From Lachnospiraceae bacterium UBA7202 (GTDB lineage Bacteria > Bacillota > Clostridia > Lachnospirales > Lachnospiraceae), in the NCBI GenBank assembly GCA_002490705.1, contig DKUO01000055.1, positions 810-64,809 on the forward strand: a DNA stretch of 64,000 nucleotides, written 5' to 3'. How positions within the stretch are numbered: position 1 is the stretch's first letter; each line of letters starts with the position of its first letter. The position numbers and the translations under genes were made by a program. Of this stretch, positions 52,982 to 61,724 are shown piece after piece. The notes beneath the pieces were generated by a model. It worked only from the letters and a program-made list of their open reading frames with translations. It was not told where the DNA came from and ran no database searches.

Positions 52982-54154
52982 ATGCTGCACGAACAATACT
53001 ATGTGGAACTGGACAAGTACAATAAGCTGATCGCAAGAAAGAATGTAAAGTCCGACCATTACAACGGGATTTACGACAGATATCAGTATCCCGTGCTCAC
53101 AAGGGAGCATATTCCGCTGCATTGGAGATATGATTTAAACCCGGAGACGAATCCGTATTTTATGGAGCGTCTGGGCATCAATGCGGTGATGAACTCCGGC
53201 GCCATCGAGTTAAACGGAAAATACTATCTGGTGGCCAGAATCGAGGGGAACGACAGAAAGTCTTTCTTTGGTGTAGCCGAGAGCGACAACGGGATCGACG
53301 GTTTTCGGTTTTGGGATTATCCGATCCTTTTGCCGGACACCTGCCCGGAGGAGACAAATGTCTATGACATGCGTCTCACCAAGCATGAGGACGGTTACAT
53401 TTACGGCGTATTCTGCTCCGAGAGCAAGGACACGACCGTGAACGATCTGTCGGCAGCGGTGGCCGCTGCGGGCATTGTGAGGACGAAGGACTTAAAGAAC
53501 TGGGAGCGGCTGCCCAATCTGGTGACCAAGCGTTCGCCCCAGCAGAGAAATGTGGTGCTGCACCCGGAGTTTGTGGACGGCAAGTACGCTTTCTATACCA
53601 GACCGATGGATGATTTCATTGAGACCGGTTCGGGCGGTGGTATCGGCTTTGGCCTGTGCGACGATATTACCCATGCGGTGGTGGACGAGGAGAAGATGAC
53701 TTCCATCCGCAGATATCACACCATCACCGAGGCGAAGAACGGTGCGGGTGCGCCTCCGATCAAGACCAAAGACGGCTGGATTCATATTGCCCACGGTGTG
53801 CGCAATACGGCGGCGGGGCTGCGGTATGTGCTTTACGCTTTTGCGACGGACTTAAAGGACCCGTCCAAGGTGATCGCGGAGCCCTCCGGGATGTTACTTG
53901 GGCCGAGAGACTGGGAGCGTGTGGGCGATGTGTCGAACGTAGTGTTCACAAACGGCGCCATCGCGAGGGACAACGGCGACGTATATATCTATTACGCGGC
54001 CAGCGATACCAGAATGCATGTGGCGACGACCACCATCGACAAGCTGACGGACTATGTGTTCAACACACCGAGAGATCCTTACCGCTCTGTGGAGTGCGTG
54101 GCGCAGCGATGTGACTTTATCAAGAAGAATTTGGAATTTTTATCGAAACAATAA
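52982..54154 (+). CDS. GH130_1 4-O-beta-D-mannosyl-D-glucose phosphorylase
   Basis: Phosphorolyses Man-beta-1,4-Glc to alpha-mannose-1-phosphate and glucose in the cytosol. 390 residues from ATG 52982 (GGAGGAAGAG upstream; the reading from 52970 contains that site). Five-bladed propeller with the catalytic Asp129 in ETNVYDMRLTKHEDGY. The sequence pattern (VARIEGNDRKSFFGVAESDNG) fits subfamily 1. It sits between the epimerase that makes its substrate and the GH130_2 gene. Confidence 0.93.
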   Translation: MLHEQYYVELDKYNKLIARKNVKSDHYNGIYDRYQYPVLTREHIPLHWRYDLNPETNPYFMERLGINAVMNSGAIELNGKYYLVARIEGNDRKSFFGVAESDNGIDGFRFWDYPILLPDTCPEETNVYDMRLTKHEDGYIYGVFCSESKDTTVNDLSAAVAAAGIVRTKDLKNWERLPNLVTKRSPQQRNVVLHPEFVDGKYAFYTRPMDDFIETGSGGGIGFGLCDDITHAVVDEEKMTSIRRYHTITEAKNGAGAPPIKTKDGWIHIAHGVRNTAAGLRYVLYAFATDLKDPSKVIAEPSGMLLGPRDWERVGDVSNVVFTNGAIARDNGDVYIYYAASDTRMHVATTTIDKLTDYVFNTPRDPYRSVECVAQRCDFIKKNLEFLSKQ

Positions 54155-54175
54155 AAAAAATGAGGGAGAAAAAAG

Positions 54176-55198
54176 ATGAGTGAAGTGAAAATGATCAGTC
54201 CTGTGGTGAAGAATGTGCCTTGGCAGGACAAACCGGAAGGACTTAAGGGCGCTCCGATCTGGAGATACAGCGAAAATCCCATCATCGGCAGAAATCCGGT
54301 GGAGGGGGTTGCCAGAATTTTTAACAGTGCCGTAATGCCCTATGAGGATGCGTTTATCGGTGTGTTCCGTGGAGAACAGGTGAACGGGATTCCCTATATT
54401 TATCTGGGACACAGCAAGGATGCGATCCACTGGGAGTTTGAGAAGGATAAGATTCCGTTTAAGGATGAGCAGGGCAATGATTTCATGCCGATATACGCCT
54501 ATGATCCCCGTCTGGTGAAGGTGGAGGATACCTACTATATTATTTGGTGTCAGGATTTCTACGGCGCTTCCATCGGTATGGCAAAGACCAAGGACTTCAA
54601 GACCTTTACCAGAATTGAAAATCCGTTTATTCCGTTTAACAGAAACGCGGTGCTGTTCCCCAGAAAGATTAACGGTAACTTTGTGCTCTTGAGCCGGCCT
54701 TCCGATTCCGGTCATACACCTTTCGGTGATATTTTCCTGAGTGAAAGCCCGGATATGGTGTACTGGGGCAAGCACAGGCATGTGATGGGCAGAAGCAGCG
54801 AGTGGTGGGAGTCTGTTAAGATCGGCGGCGGCGCTGCGCCTATTGAGACCAGTGAAGGATGGCTTTTGTTCTACCATGGTGTGACCGGAACCTGCAACGG
54901 GTTTGTGTACTCCATTGGCGGCGCAATCCTTGACATTGACAATCCGTCCAAGGTGCTGTACCGCTGTGAGAATTTCCTGCTCACACCGGAGGAGTGGTAC
55001 GAGGAGAGAGGGTTTGTTCCCAACGTGTGCTTCCCCTGCGCTACCATTCACGATTCGGAGAGCGGCAAGATCGCGCTTTACTACGGCTGCGCGGACAGCT
55101 ATGTGGGACTGGCGTTCACAAAGTTAGATGAGATTGTGGATTACATTAAGAAGAACAGCCACACCACCGAGTCCGACACGGAGATCGGGATCCGCTGA
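54176..55198 (+). CDS. GH130_2 beta-1,4-mannooligosaccharide phosphorylase
   Basis: Shortens beta-1,4-mannooligosaccharides from the non-reducing end, releasing mannose-1-phosphate. 340 residues, five-bladed propeller, catalytic Asp110 in YAYDPRLVKVEDTYY. The start NPIIGRNP and RIFNSAVMPYEDAFIGVFRGE fit subfamily 2. GAGGGAGAAAAAAG precedes the ATG, 21 bp after GH130_1. A terminator follows at 55222. Subfamily 2 also includes enzymes acting on other beta-mannosides; the locus favours the mannooligosaccharide role. Confidence 0.92.
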   Translation: MSEVKMISPVVKNVPWQDKPEGLKGAPIWRYSENPIIGRNPVEGVARIFNSAVMPYEDAFIGVFRGEQVNGIPYIYLGHSKDAIHWEFEKDKIPFKDEQGNDFMPIYAYDPRLVKVEDTYYIIWCQDFYGASIGMAKTKDFKTFTRIENPFIPFNRNAVLFPRKINGNFVLLSRPSDSGHTPFGDIFLSESPDMVYWGKHRHVMGRSSEWWESVKIGGGAAPIETSEGWLLFYHGVTGTCNGFVYSIGGAILDIDNPSKVLYRCENFLLTPEEWYEERGFVPNVCFPCATIHDSESGKIALYYGCADSYVGLAFTKLDEIVDYIKKNSHTTESDTEIGIR

Positions 55199-55221
55199 TA
55201 AAATCAACACGGAAAAGAGGA

Positions 55222-55257
55222 GCGTCGGCTTTCCGGGAGGAAGGCCGGCGTTCTTTT
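55222..55257 (+). terminator. Rho-independent terminator of the mannoside enzyme operon
   Basis: GCGTCGGCTTTCC pairs with GGAAGGCCGGCGT (G-U pairs allowed), loop GGGA, T-rich tail TTCTTTT. Confidence 0.8.
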
Positions 55258-55290
55258 GTGTATATAAGCAGAGACAGAAGATAGCACGGT
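55256..55290 (+). repeat. Dispersed post-terminator repeat, copy C
   Basis: Begins TTGTGTATATA and continues AGCAGAGACAGAAGATAG, directly after the terminator's T-run, 70 bp before the next gene. Confidence 0.5.
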
Positions 55291-55358
55291 CACTGAAATC
55301 ACGCATAATCTATATCATATGGAGTTTATGAAAAACAGGCATAAAGGAGAATGGGATT

Positions 55359-57041
55359 ATGGCGATTGGCTATCTGACCATGCAGGCGAGAACGGCTCAC
55401 GAGGCGCTGCCTTTGCAGGGGGTGCGGGTAAGCGTTCTGGATGATGAGCAGAACCGGATTTACGAGCTTGTGACGGATGAAAACGGCGAGACGAGAAGAG
55501 TGGCTCTCGAGACAATGGACAAAAGATATTCGCAGGATGAGAACTTTGCGGGGACGCCTTTTGTCACCTATAATGTGTACGCGCAGGCGGATGGGTTTGA
55601 ACCGGTATCCGTCACTTCCATTCCGATTTTTGACGGGGAATCGGCACATCTGCCTCTTGTCCTTGTACCCATGCAGGGAATGCAGCGGGAGCAGGTACAG
55701 ACGGAGATCATGGTGGGAGCGCCTGCAGTCTCCATGGAGGGGGCGCGGGAACCGGAGGGGCCTGTAGAAAACGGTGAGGCTGGGCAGGTGCTGCGACAGG
55801 TGGCCATTCCCAATCCGATTACCGTGCATCTGGGAACGCCGAATGCGTCGGCTTCCAATGTACAGGTATCTTTTCCCGATTATGTGAAAAATGTTGCCAG
55901 CAGTGAGATTTATCCGACATGGCCGGAGTCGGCGCTTCGGGCAAACATTTATGCCATCATCACATTCGCCCTGAACCGGGTGTTTACGGAATGGTATCGG
56001 GCGCAGGGGTATCCCTTTGATATTACCAACAGCACGGCCTATGATCAGTATTTCATTTACGGCAGACCCATTTATGATTCCATAAACAGGATTGTGGATC
56101 AGATCTTTAACGAATATGTCCGCAGGCAGGGACAGGAAGCGCCCTATTTTACATCTTATTGTAACGGCAGTACATCTACCTGTAGAGGATTGTCCCAGTG
56201 GGGGACGGTTACGCTGGCAAATCAGGGCTATACGCCCATTCAGATTTTACGGTATTATTATCCCAATGATATCGAGATTGCGCAGACTAACATTATAACG
56301 AATATGCTGACCTCCTATCCCGGAACGCTTCTGCGGGTGGGGAGCACGGGGCTGGATGTGCAGACGATCCAGAATTATCTGCGGCGGATCAGACAAAACT
56401 ATCCGGCGATACCGGCGATTACGGATGCGGCGGGAACCTTTGGAGACAGTACCCGTGCGGCGGTGGTGAAATTCCAAAATATCTTCGGCCTGACCCCTGA
56501 CGGGATTGTGGGAAAGGCCACATGGTATAAGCTTTCCAGCCTGTACACGGCGGTTACCAGACTGGCGGAGTTAAACAGTGAGGGAACCAATCTGGGAATC
56601 GGGACAGTGCCGCCTGCCGCCCTGCTGCGGGAGGGCTCGAGAGGGCAGGATGTGATTACGCTGCAATATCTGTTAAGCGTCATTTCCGAATACTATCCCG
56701 GCATTCCGTCTTTGGCGCAGGACGGTATTTTCGGCCCGGGGACAAAGGAGGCGGTCACTGCCTTCCAGAGAAGAATGGGTCTGGTGGCGGACGGTATCGT
56801 AGGCCCGGCCACATGGGATGCGCTGTACCGAACCTATCAGGGAATCGGAGAGAATGTGCCGTCGCCAAACCCTGACCCAGCGCCGGATGCAGGCGGCTCT
56901 TTTCTCTATACGGTGCGCTCCGGCGATACGCTGTGGCTGCTGTCAAGGCGGTTTGGCACGACGGTGGATGCGATCAAACGCCTCAACGGACTGACAAGCG
57001 ACAATTTGCAGATCGGGCAGGTGCTGCGGATTCCCGGGTGA
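55359..57041 (+). CDS. SpoIID-like protein with two peptidoglycan-binding domains and LysM
   Basis: 560 residues, no signal peptide visible. Residues about 1-110 form a beta-rich domain (LPLQGVRVSVLDDEQNRIYE). Residues about 165-320 resemble SpoIID/LytB (IYPTWPESALRANIYAI, then RGLSQWGTVTLANQGYTPIQILRYYYP). Two PG_binding_1 repeats (about 325-395 and 420-490) each end DGIVGxATW. The C-terminal LysM is YTVRSGDTLWLLSRRFGTT. This predicts binding to, and perhaps remodelling of, cell-wall or spore-cortex peptidoglycan. Without a signal it may act in a spore compartment or use another export route. AAAGGAGAATGGGATT precedes the ATG. Confidence 0.85.
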   Translation: MAIGYLTMQARTAHEALPLQGVRVSVLDDEQNRIYELVTDENGETRRVALETMDKRYSQDENFAGTPFVTYNVYAQADGFEPVSVTSIPIFDGESAHLPLVLVPMQGMQREQVQTEIMVGAPAVSMEGAREPEGPVENGEAGQVLRQVAIPNPITVHLGTPNASASNVQVSFPDYVKNVASSEIYPTWPESALRANIYAIITFALNRVFTEWYRAQGYPFDITNSTAYDQYFIYGRPIYDSINRIVDQIFNEYVRRQGQEAPYFTSYCNGSTSTCRGLSQWGTVTLANQGYTPIQILRYYYPNDIEIAQTNIITNMLTSYPGTLLRVGSTGLDVQTIQNYLRRIRQNYPAIPAITDAAGTFGDSTRAAVVKFQNIFGLTPDGIVGKATWYKLSSLYTAVTRLAELNSEGTNLGIGTVPPAALLREGSRGQDVITLQYLLSVISEYYPGIPSLAQDGIFGPGTKEAVTAFQRRMGLVADGIVGPATWDALYRTYQGIGENVPSPNPDPAPDAGGSFLYTVRSGDTLWLLSRRFGTTVDAIKRLNGLTSDNLQIGQVLRIPG

Positions 57042-57073
57042 GTCAGAGAGAAAAAACGAAGGCGGCGGCAGGC

Positions 57074-57106
57074 GGGAGGCATTCGTGTGGGCGGATGCCT
57101 CCCTTT
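57074..57106 (+). terminator. Weak terminator after the LysM protein gene
   Basis: GGGAGGCAT (57074-57082) pairs with ATGCCTCCC (57095-57103); only three T follow. Confidence 0.55.
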
Positions 57107-57119
57107 GCGAATCTGAACA

Positions 57120-57164
57120 TTGTCTTTTTGAACAGGAGTGCTATACTATAATAAGAGTATTATA
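57120..57164 (+). promoter_or_regulatory. Promoter and overlapping inverted repeat of trkA
   Basis: TTGTCT (57120-57125), 16-bp spacer, TATACT (57142-57147). A perfect inverted repeat TATAATA-AGAG-TATTATA (57147-57164) covers the start site and could be a repressor operator. Confidence 0.6.
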
Positions 57165-57185
57165 CGTCAACGGAGGTAACTTGCG

Positions 57186-58544
57186 GTGAGGATCATAATA
57201 GCGGGGGACGGGAAGGTTGGCTCTACGCTGACAAGGCAGTTAGTGGCGGAGGGACATGACGTTACCCTGATCGATGCGAAAACGGAAGTTTTGGAGGCCA
57301 GCGAGGAGCGGTACGATATCATGTCGGTGCAGGGGAACTGCGCGTCCATGCCGACTCTCATAAAGGCCGGCGTGGAGGAGGCCGATCTGCTTCTGGTTAT
57401 GACCGGCGCAGACGAGGTGAATCTGCTCTGCGGCGCGATTGCCCACGGCATGAATCCCAAATTACATACCATAGCCAGAATTCGTAATCCGGAATACAAG
57501 GATCAGATTTATCAGATGCGGCACCTGTTTGGATTGTCCATGGTGGTCAATCCGGAGAGGCAGGCGGCTATCGAGATGGAGAGACTGATCAAGTATCCGG
57601 GTTTTTTGAAGAGAGACACCTTTGCCAAGGGCAGGGTGGAAATTGTGGAACTGCGGATCGGGGAAGATTCAAAACTCTGCAATGTAGGGCTTTACGATTT
57701 GCAGAATGTGGTCAAGTGCAAGATTCTGGTCTGCGCGGTTTTGCGGGACAGCAAGGCGATTATCCCGGATGGTAATTTTGTACTGCAATCCGGAGACCGG
57801 ATTTTCGTGACGGCTTCCACCAGAGAATTGACCGTGTTCCTCAAAAATATGGGTATTATTACCCACAGGGCGAAACGGGTGATCCTGTGCGGCGGCGGAA
57901 GGCTTAGTTTTTATCTGGCCCAGTTGCTCCATCAGGACGGTATCATGGTGGAGATCATAGAGCAGGATTATGACAGATGCCTGTCGCTGGCAAATCAGCT
58001 TCCCGATGTGACGGTGGTGCACGGCGATGCCAGCAATGAACTTTTGCTGGAGCGGGAGGGTATCGGGGAATGCGATGTGCTGGTCACATTGACCGGAGTG
58101 GACGAATTAAACCTGTTTATCTCCCTGATCGGCAGCAATGCGGGCACGCCCCAGATTATCACCAAGCTGGGGAGACTTTCCAACAACCGGATTTTGGACA
58201 AGCTGCCTGCGGGAAGCACCATAAGCCCCAAAGATCTTTGCTGTAATGATATCGTGCGGTACGTGCGCGCGATCAGGAACCAGACCGGCGCGGCGCAGGC
58301 GGTCAACGTGATTGCGGACGGACAGGCGGAGGCCATAGAGTTTATTGTGGACAGTAATACAAAACACTGCGGCGAGCCTTTGAAAAAGCTGAAACTGAAG
58401 AAAAATATCCGTGTGGCCGGCATCAACAGGCATAACAGTTTTGAGATTCCAAACGGCGATTCTTATTATGAAAACGGGGATGGCGTGATCATCGTTACCG
58501 GAAGGGACGAGGTCATTTACCAGCTCAACGACATTTTCGAATAG
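57186..58544 (+). CDS. trkA: Trk system potassium uptake protein TrkA
   Basis: Cytosolic regulatory subunit gating TrkH. 452 residues with a duplicated TrkA-N/TrkA-C layout: nucleotide-binding IIIAGDGKVGS at the N-terminus and VILCGGGRLSF near residue 231, each followed by a TrkA-C module. The start is GTG at 57186, with GGAGG 9 nt upstream; no ATG is near. trkH begins 18 bp later. The full-length double form is TrkA rather than the half-size KtrA. Confidence 0.95.
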   Translation: MRIIIAGDGKVGSTLTRQLVAEGHDVTLIDAKTEVLEASEERYDIMSVQGNCASMPTLIKAGVEEADLLLVMTGADEVNLLCGAIAHGMNPKLHTIARIRNPEYKDQIYQMRHLFGLSMVVNPERQAAIEMERLIKYPGFLKRDTFAKGRVEIVELRIGEDSKLCNVGLYDLQNVVKCKILVCAVLRDSKAIIPDGNFVLQSGDRIFVTASTRELTVFLKNMGIITHRAKRVILCGGGRLSFYLAQLLHQDGIMVEIIEQDYDRCLSLANQLPDVTVVHGDASNELLLEREGIGECDVLVTLTGVDELNLFISLIGSNAGTPQIITKLGRLSNNRILDKLPAGSTISPKDLCCNDIVRYVRAIRNQTGAAQAVNVIADGQAEAIEFIVDSNTKHCGEPLKKLKLKKNIRVAGINRHNSFEIPNGDSYYENGDGVIIVTGRDEVIYQLNDIFE

Positions 58545-58562
58545 AGTGAAAAGGCGGATTGT

Positions 58563-60014
58563 ATGAATTACAGGATGATGGGAAAATTTATCAGCAGGAT
58601 TCTTTTGGTGGAAGCGGTGTTCATGCTTCCGGCTCTGCTGATTGCCGTATACCACGGGGAAGAGAAGACGATATTCGGATTTTTGACCGGTATGGTCATA
58701 ACTCTTGCGGTGGCGCTGCTGCTGTATCTGTTCTGCCGGAAAGCCGGAAAAGGCTTTTATGCGAGAGAAGGTTTGGTCTGTGTGGGCGCAAGCTGGATTA
58801 TGATGAGTCTTTTGGGATGTCTCCCCTTTTATTTTTCACGGGAAATTCCTCGTTTTATCGATGCTCTTTTTGAGACCGTTTCCGGTTTTACCACCACAGG
58901 AGCTTCTATTCTTCCTGAAGTAGAATCCATGTCTATGGGAAACCTTTACTGGCGCAGCTTTACCCATTGGCTGGGCGGCATGGGCGTTCTGGTGTTTGTG
59001 CTGGCCATCGGCAGAGGGCGGGAAAAGGAAGGTTATACCATGCATCTTTTACGGGCGGAGAGCCCGGGGCCCAAGGTGGAGAAGCTGGTGCCCAGGATGA
59101 AGGATACCACGAAGATTTTATATTTTCTCTATATTTTTCTGACTATTTTGAATGTGATTTTCCTGCTGGCGGGCAGGATGCCGCTGTTTGACGCGGTGTG
59201 CACGGCTTACGGGACGGCGGGGACCGGCGGCTTCGGCATCAAGAATGACAGCATAGCCGGGTACAGCCCCTATCTGCAAAATGTCTGCACGGTGTTTATG
59301 CTGTTGTTTGGCGTAAATTTCAGCTGCTATTACATGTTGGCGATCCGGCAGATTAAAAGCGTGTTCAAGGATGAGGAACTTCGCTTTTATTTGGGTGTGG
59401 TGTTTTGCAGTATTCTTCTGATCGCATGGAATGTAAGAGGGCTCTATGGGACACTGGGAGAGACTTTCCGGCATGCGGCGTTTCAGGTGGCGAGCATTGT
59501 TACAACCACGGGGTTTGCAACCACAGATTTTGATCTCTGGCCCAGCCTTTCCAAGGCGATTCTCCTTGCACTCATGATCGTGGGCGCCTGTGCGGGCAGC
59601 ACGGGTGGAGGCTTTAAGTGTGGAAGAACCCTGCTTCTCATCAAGAGCCTGCGCCGCAACGTGCGTCAGATCCTGCATCCGCGTAAGGTACAGGTGGTGC
59701 GTGTGAACGGGCAGATGGTGGGTGAGCAGGTGTTGGATAACACGAACGCCTATCTGGCGGCCTATGCTTTTATTGTGGTATTCAGTTTTATTGTGATTTC
59801 GATAGACGGGTTTTCTCCTATGACGAACTTTTCGGCGGTGCTGGCCTGCTTTAACAATATCGGACCGGGACTGGAGAGTGTGGGGCCCACCTGTAATTTC
59901 GGGGATTATGGACTGTTGTCCAAGGTTATGCTTATTGTCGATATGCTGGCGGGCCGTCTGGAAATTTTTCCCATTCTGATTTTGTTTTCCAGAAGCACTT
60001 GGAGTGGAAGATAG
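58563..60014 (+). CDS. trkH: Trk system potassium uptake protein TrkH
   Basis: Membrane subunit forming the potassium path, 483 residues with about 10 hydrophobic segments arranged as repeated M1-P-M2 units. Selectivity-filter glycine regions include ETVSGFTTTGASIL, GTAGTGGFG, and TTTGFATTDF. The ribosome site is weak (AAAGGCGG), consistent with coupling to trkA 18 bp upstream. A one-mismatch TTGAC-N7-GTCAA site lies at 58683. Confidence 0.95.
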   Translation: MNYRMMGKFISRILLVEAVFMLPALLIAVYHGEEKTIFGFLTGMVITLAVALLLYLFCRKAGKGFYAREGLVCVGASWIMMSLLGCLPFYFSREIPRFIDALFETVSGFTTTGASILPEVESMSMGNLYWRSFTHWLGGMGVLVFVLAIGRGREKEGYTMHLLRAESPGPKVEKLVPRMKDTTKILYFLYIFLTILNVIFLLAGRMPLFDAVCTAYGTAGTGGFGIKNDSIAGYSPYLQNVCTVFMLLFGVNFSCYYMLAIRQIKSVFKDEELRFYLGVVFCSILLIAWNVRGLYGTLGETFRHAAFQVASIVTTTGFATTDFDLWPSLSKAILLALMIVGACAGSTGGGFKCGRTLLLIKSLRRNVRQILHPRKVQVVRVNGQMVGEQVLDNTNAYLAAYAFIVVFSFIVISIDGFSPMTNFSAVLACFNNIGPGLESVGPTCNFGDYGLLSKVMLIVDMLAGRLEIFPILILFSRSTWSGR

Positions 60015-60141
60015 GGGATTTGACGAATACGGCGGTTTGTATATTGAGGGATGACAGGGAATGTGTTACACTAGATAGGATACTGGGCAGTCGGGCAGAC
60101 CGTGCTGCCTTCATCGGATAAGCCGAAGCGGGGAGGATACC

Positions 60142-60387
60142 ATGGAAAAGGAAATTACGAAGGCAGTGGAAAAGGCAGAGCAGGAGATCGAGACGGAAGT
60201 CATTCTCCAGTACCGGGAGTATGAGGTCAATATGGATGATGTGACTAAACGGGTCAAGGATCACTATCTGGCGAAGGGCTACAAGGAAGATTCGATTGAA
60301 AATATGCAGATTTATGTGAAGCCGGAAGACTTCACAGCCTATTATGTGATCAATGACAGCGTGGTGGGAAAGGTCAATCTTTTCTAA
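60142..60387 (+). CDS. Small hypothetical protein (possibly DUF6465-like)
   Basis: 81 residues, soluble. A charged N-terminal helix (EKEITKAVEKAEQEIETEV) is followed by a small domain ending IYVKPEDFTAYYVINDSVVG, which resembles DUF6465 proteins of Clostridia. Function unknown. GGGGAGGATACC precedes the ATG. Its end overlaps the end of the convergent azlD by 4 bp. A near copy of the TTGAC-N7-GTCAA palindrome lies inside it at 60241. Confidence 0.75.
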   Translation: MEKEITKAVEKAEQEIETEVILQYREYEVNMDDVTKRVKDHYLAKGYKEDSIENMQIYVKPEDFTAYYVINDSVVGKVNLF

Positions 60388-60695
60388 AAGATCGGCAGCA
60401 GTTCCACCACAAACACCACGGCGCAGCACAGTACAGCTACCTGGAAGAGGCTGCGCCCTTTCCATGCCAGAACGATACCCGCAAGGAGGGCGAGAAGCCC
60501 GGCGATGGGCGACTGCGTGGCTTCCATAATGGCCGGGAAGGTCATGACCGCCAGTGTGGCGTAGGGCACATAAAACAGGAAAGAACGCAGATACTTGTTG
60601 GTGATTTCCCTGCGGATCAGCGCCAGAGGCGTCATGCGGATCAGGTAGGAGACAGCCGCCATCACGAAAATATAAATCCAGATATTCTGTTCCAT
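60384..60695 (-). CDS. azlD: AzlD-family branched-chain amino acid exporter subunit
   Basis: 103 residues with about four membrane helices. Pairs with AzlC to export branched-chain amino acids or analogues. It starts 2 bp after the azlC stop, and the ribosome site AAAGAGGAGG lies inside the end of azlC, so the two are coupled. RMTPLALIRREI and the short length are typical. Confidence 0.92.
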   Translation of the reverse strand: MEQNIWIYIFVMAAVSYLIRMTPLALIRREITNKYLRSFLFYVPYATLAVMTFPAIMEATQSPIAGLLALLAGIVLAWKGRSLFQVAVLCCAVVFVVELLPIF

Positions 60696-60697
60696 TT

Positions 60698-61435
60698 CTA
60701 AGATACCTCCTCTTTCTTTTCCTCATTACTGACTGAATCGGTCGGAAATAGAACCGCCGCAAGAAGGGCCAGAGCAACTGTCAGCATGATGGTCTTCAGT
60801 CCTGCGGACATGCCGCTTAACAGGGGAAGCCGGTTTGCCAGAAAGCTGGCCGCGAAGCCGGCGGCCACCAATCCGGCGATCACCTTATTTTTTCTGGCGG
60901 GCGGTATAATAATGGCTAAAAACATACCGTATAATCCCACACTCAATGCGCTGACCACTCTGGTCGGCAACACGTTTCCCATGATGACGCCAAAATACGT
61001 CCCGAAGGCCCAGCCCGGAATGGCAACCGCGATAGCGCCGTAAGCATACCACGGATTCAGGTATCCCGGCTGCGCTACGCAGATGCCGAAAATTTCGTCC
61101 GTCACATCGAAGGCAATGGTCATGCGGTGGCGCAAGGGCGTTTCCGGTTTCAGCTTTTGGCTGAGAGAGCAGGACATGAGCAGATATCTTGCGTTGACTA
61201 CCAAAGTCATTATCGCGGTTTCCAGATAGGTGCTTCCCGCAGCGATCAGGGAAAATCCCGCATATTCCCCCGCGGAGGCATTGTTCAGCATACTTGCCAC
61301 GAGAGCCTGTACGGCGGAGAGCCCGGCGTTTTTGGCGGCGATGCCGAGCGTGAAGGCAACGGCGAAATAGCCGAGCGCAATCGGGCAACCGTCCCGCATA
61401 CCGTGCTGAAAGTAAGTTTTATTTTCTGTTTTCAT
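60698..61435 (-). CDS. azlC: AzlC-family branched-chain amino acid exporter subunit
   Basis: 245 residues, several membrane helices, with the family pattern GMRDGCPIALGYFAVAFTLGI at the N-terminus and NARYLLMSCSLSQKL in the middle. AAAGGAGTTTTTACCT precedes the ATG. On the minus strand a weak promoter may be TGTACA with TAAAAT about 17 bp apart, about 50 bp upstream. A one-mismatch TTGAC-N7-GTCAA site lies at 61194. Confidence 0.92.
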   Translation of the reverse strand: MKTENKTYFQHGMRDGCPIALGYFAVAFTLGIAAKNAGLSAVQALVASMLNNASAGEYAGFSLIAAGSTYLETAIMTLVVNARYLLMSCSLSQKLKPETPLRHRMTIAFDVTDEIFGICVAQPGYLNPWYAYGAIAVAIPGWAFGTYFGVIMGNVLPTRVVSALSVGLYGMFLAIIIPPARKNKVIAGLVAAGFAASFLANRLPLLSGMSAGLKTIMLTVALALLAAVLFPTDSVSNEEKKEEVS

Positions 61436-61536
61436 AGGTAAAAACTCCTTTGGTTACATGATGTAAATTTTAACACCGAATGACCTGGCTGTACAGTAGA
61501 CATTGCAGGGGAATAAAAAAAAGAAAAAAATAAGTG

Positions 61537-61621
61537 TTGACAAATAATATTATATGTCATATAGTATGCGTAGAAACAATATTATACGGAATATAATATT
61601 GCACAAACAAACAATATTATA
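61537..61621 (+). promoter_or_regulatory. PadR-operon promoter and operator
   Basis: TTGACA (61537-61542), 17-bp spacer, TATAGT (61560-61565). The spacer is itself a near-palindrome around GTC. Downstream lies a perfect 25-bp inverted repeat CAATATTATA-CGGAA-TATAATATTG (61577-61601) and a further half-site CAATATTATA (61612-61621). This suits autorepression by the PadR protein encoded next. Confidence 0.75.
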
Positions 61622-61724
61622 AATCCAAATAATATGGCGCAGGAAATTTCCTATTATAAAAAAGAAAAGGAAATCTAAAGGAAACTGTATGAAATATGTG
61701 AGAAGAAGGAAAGGAGTATATTGC

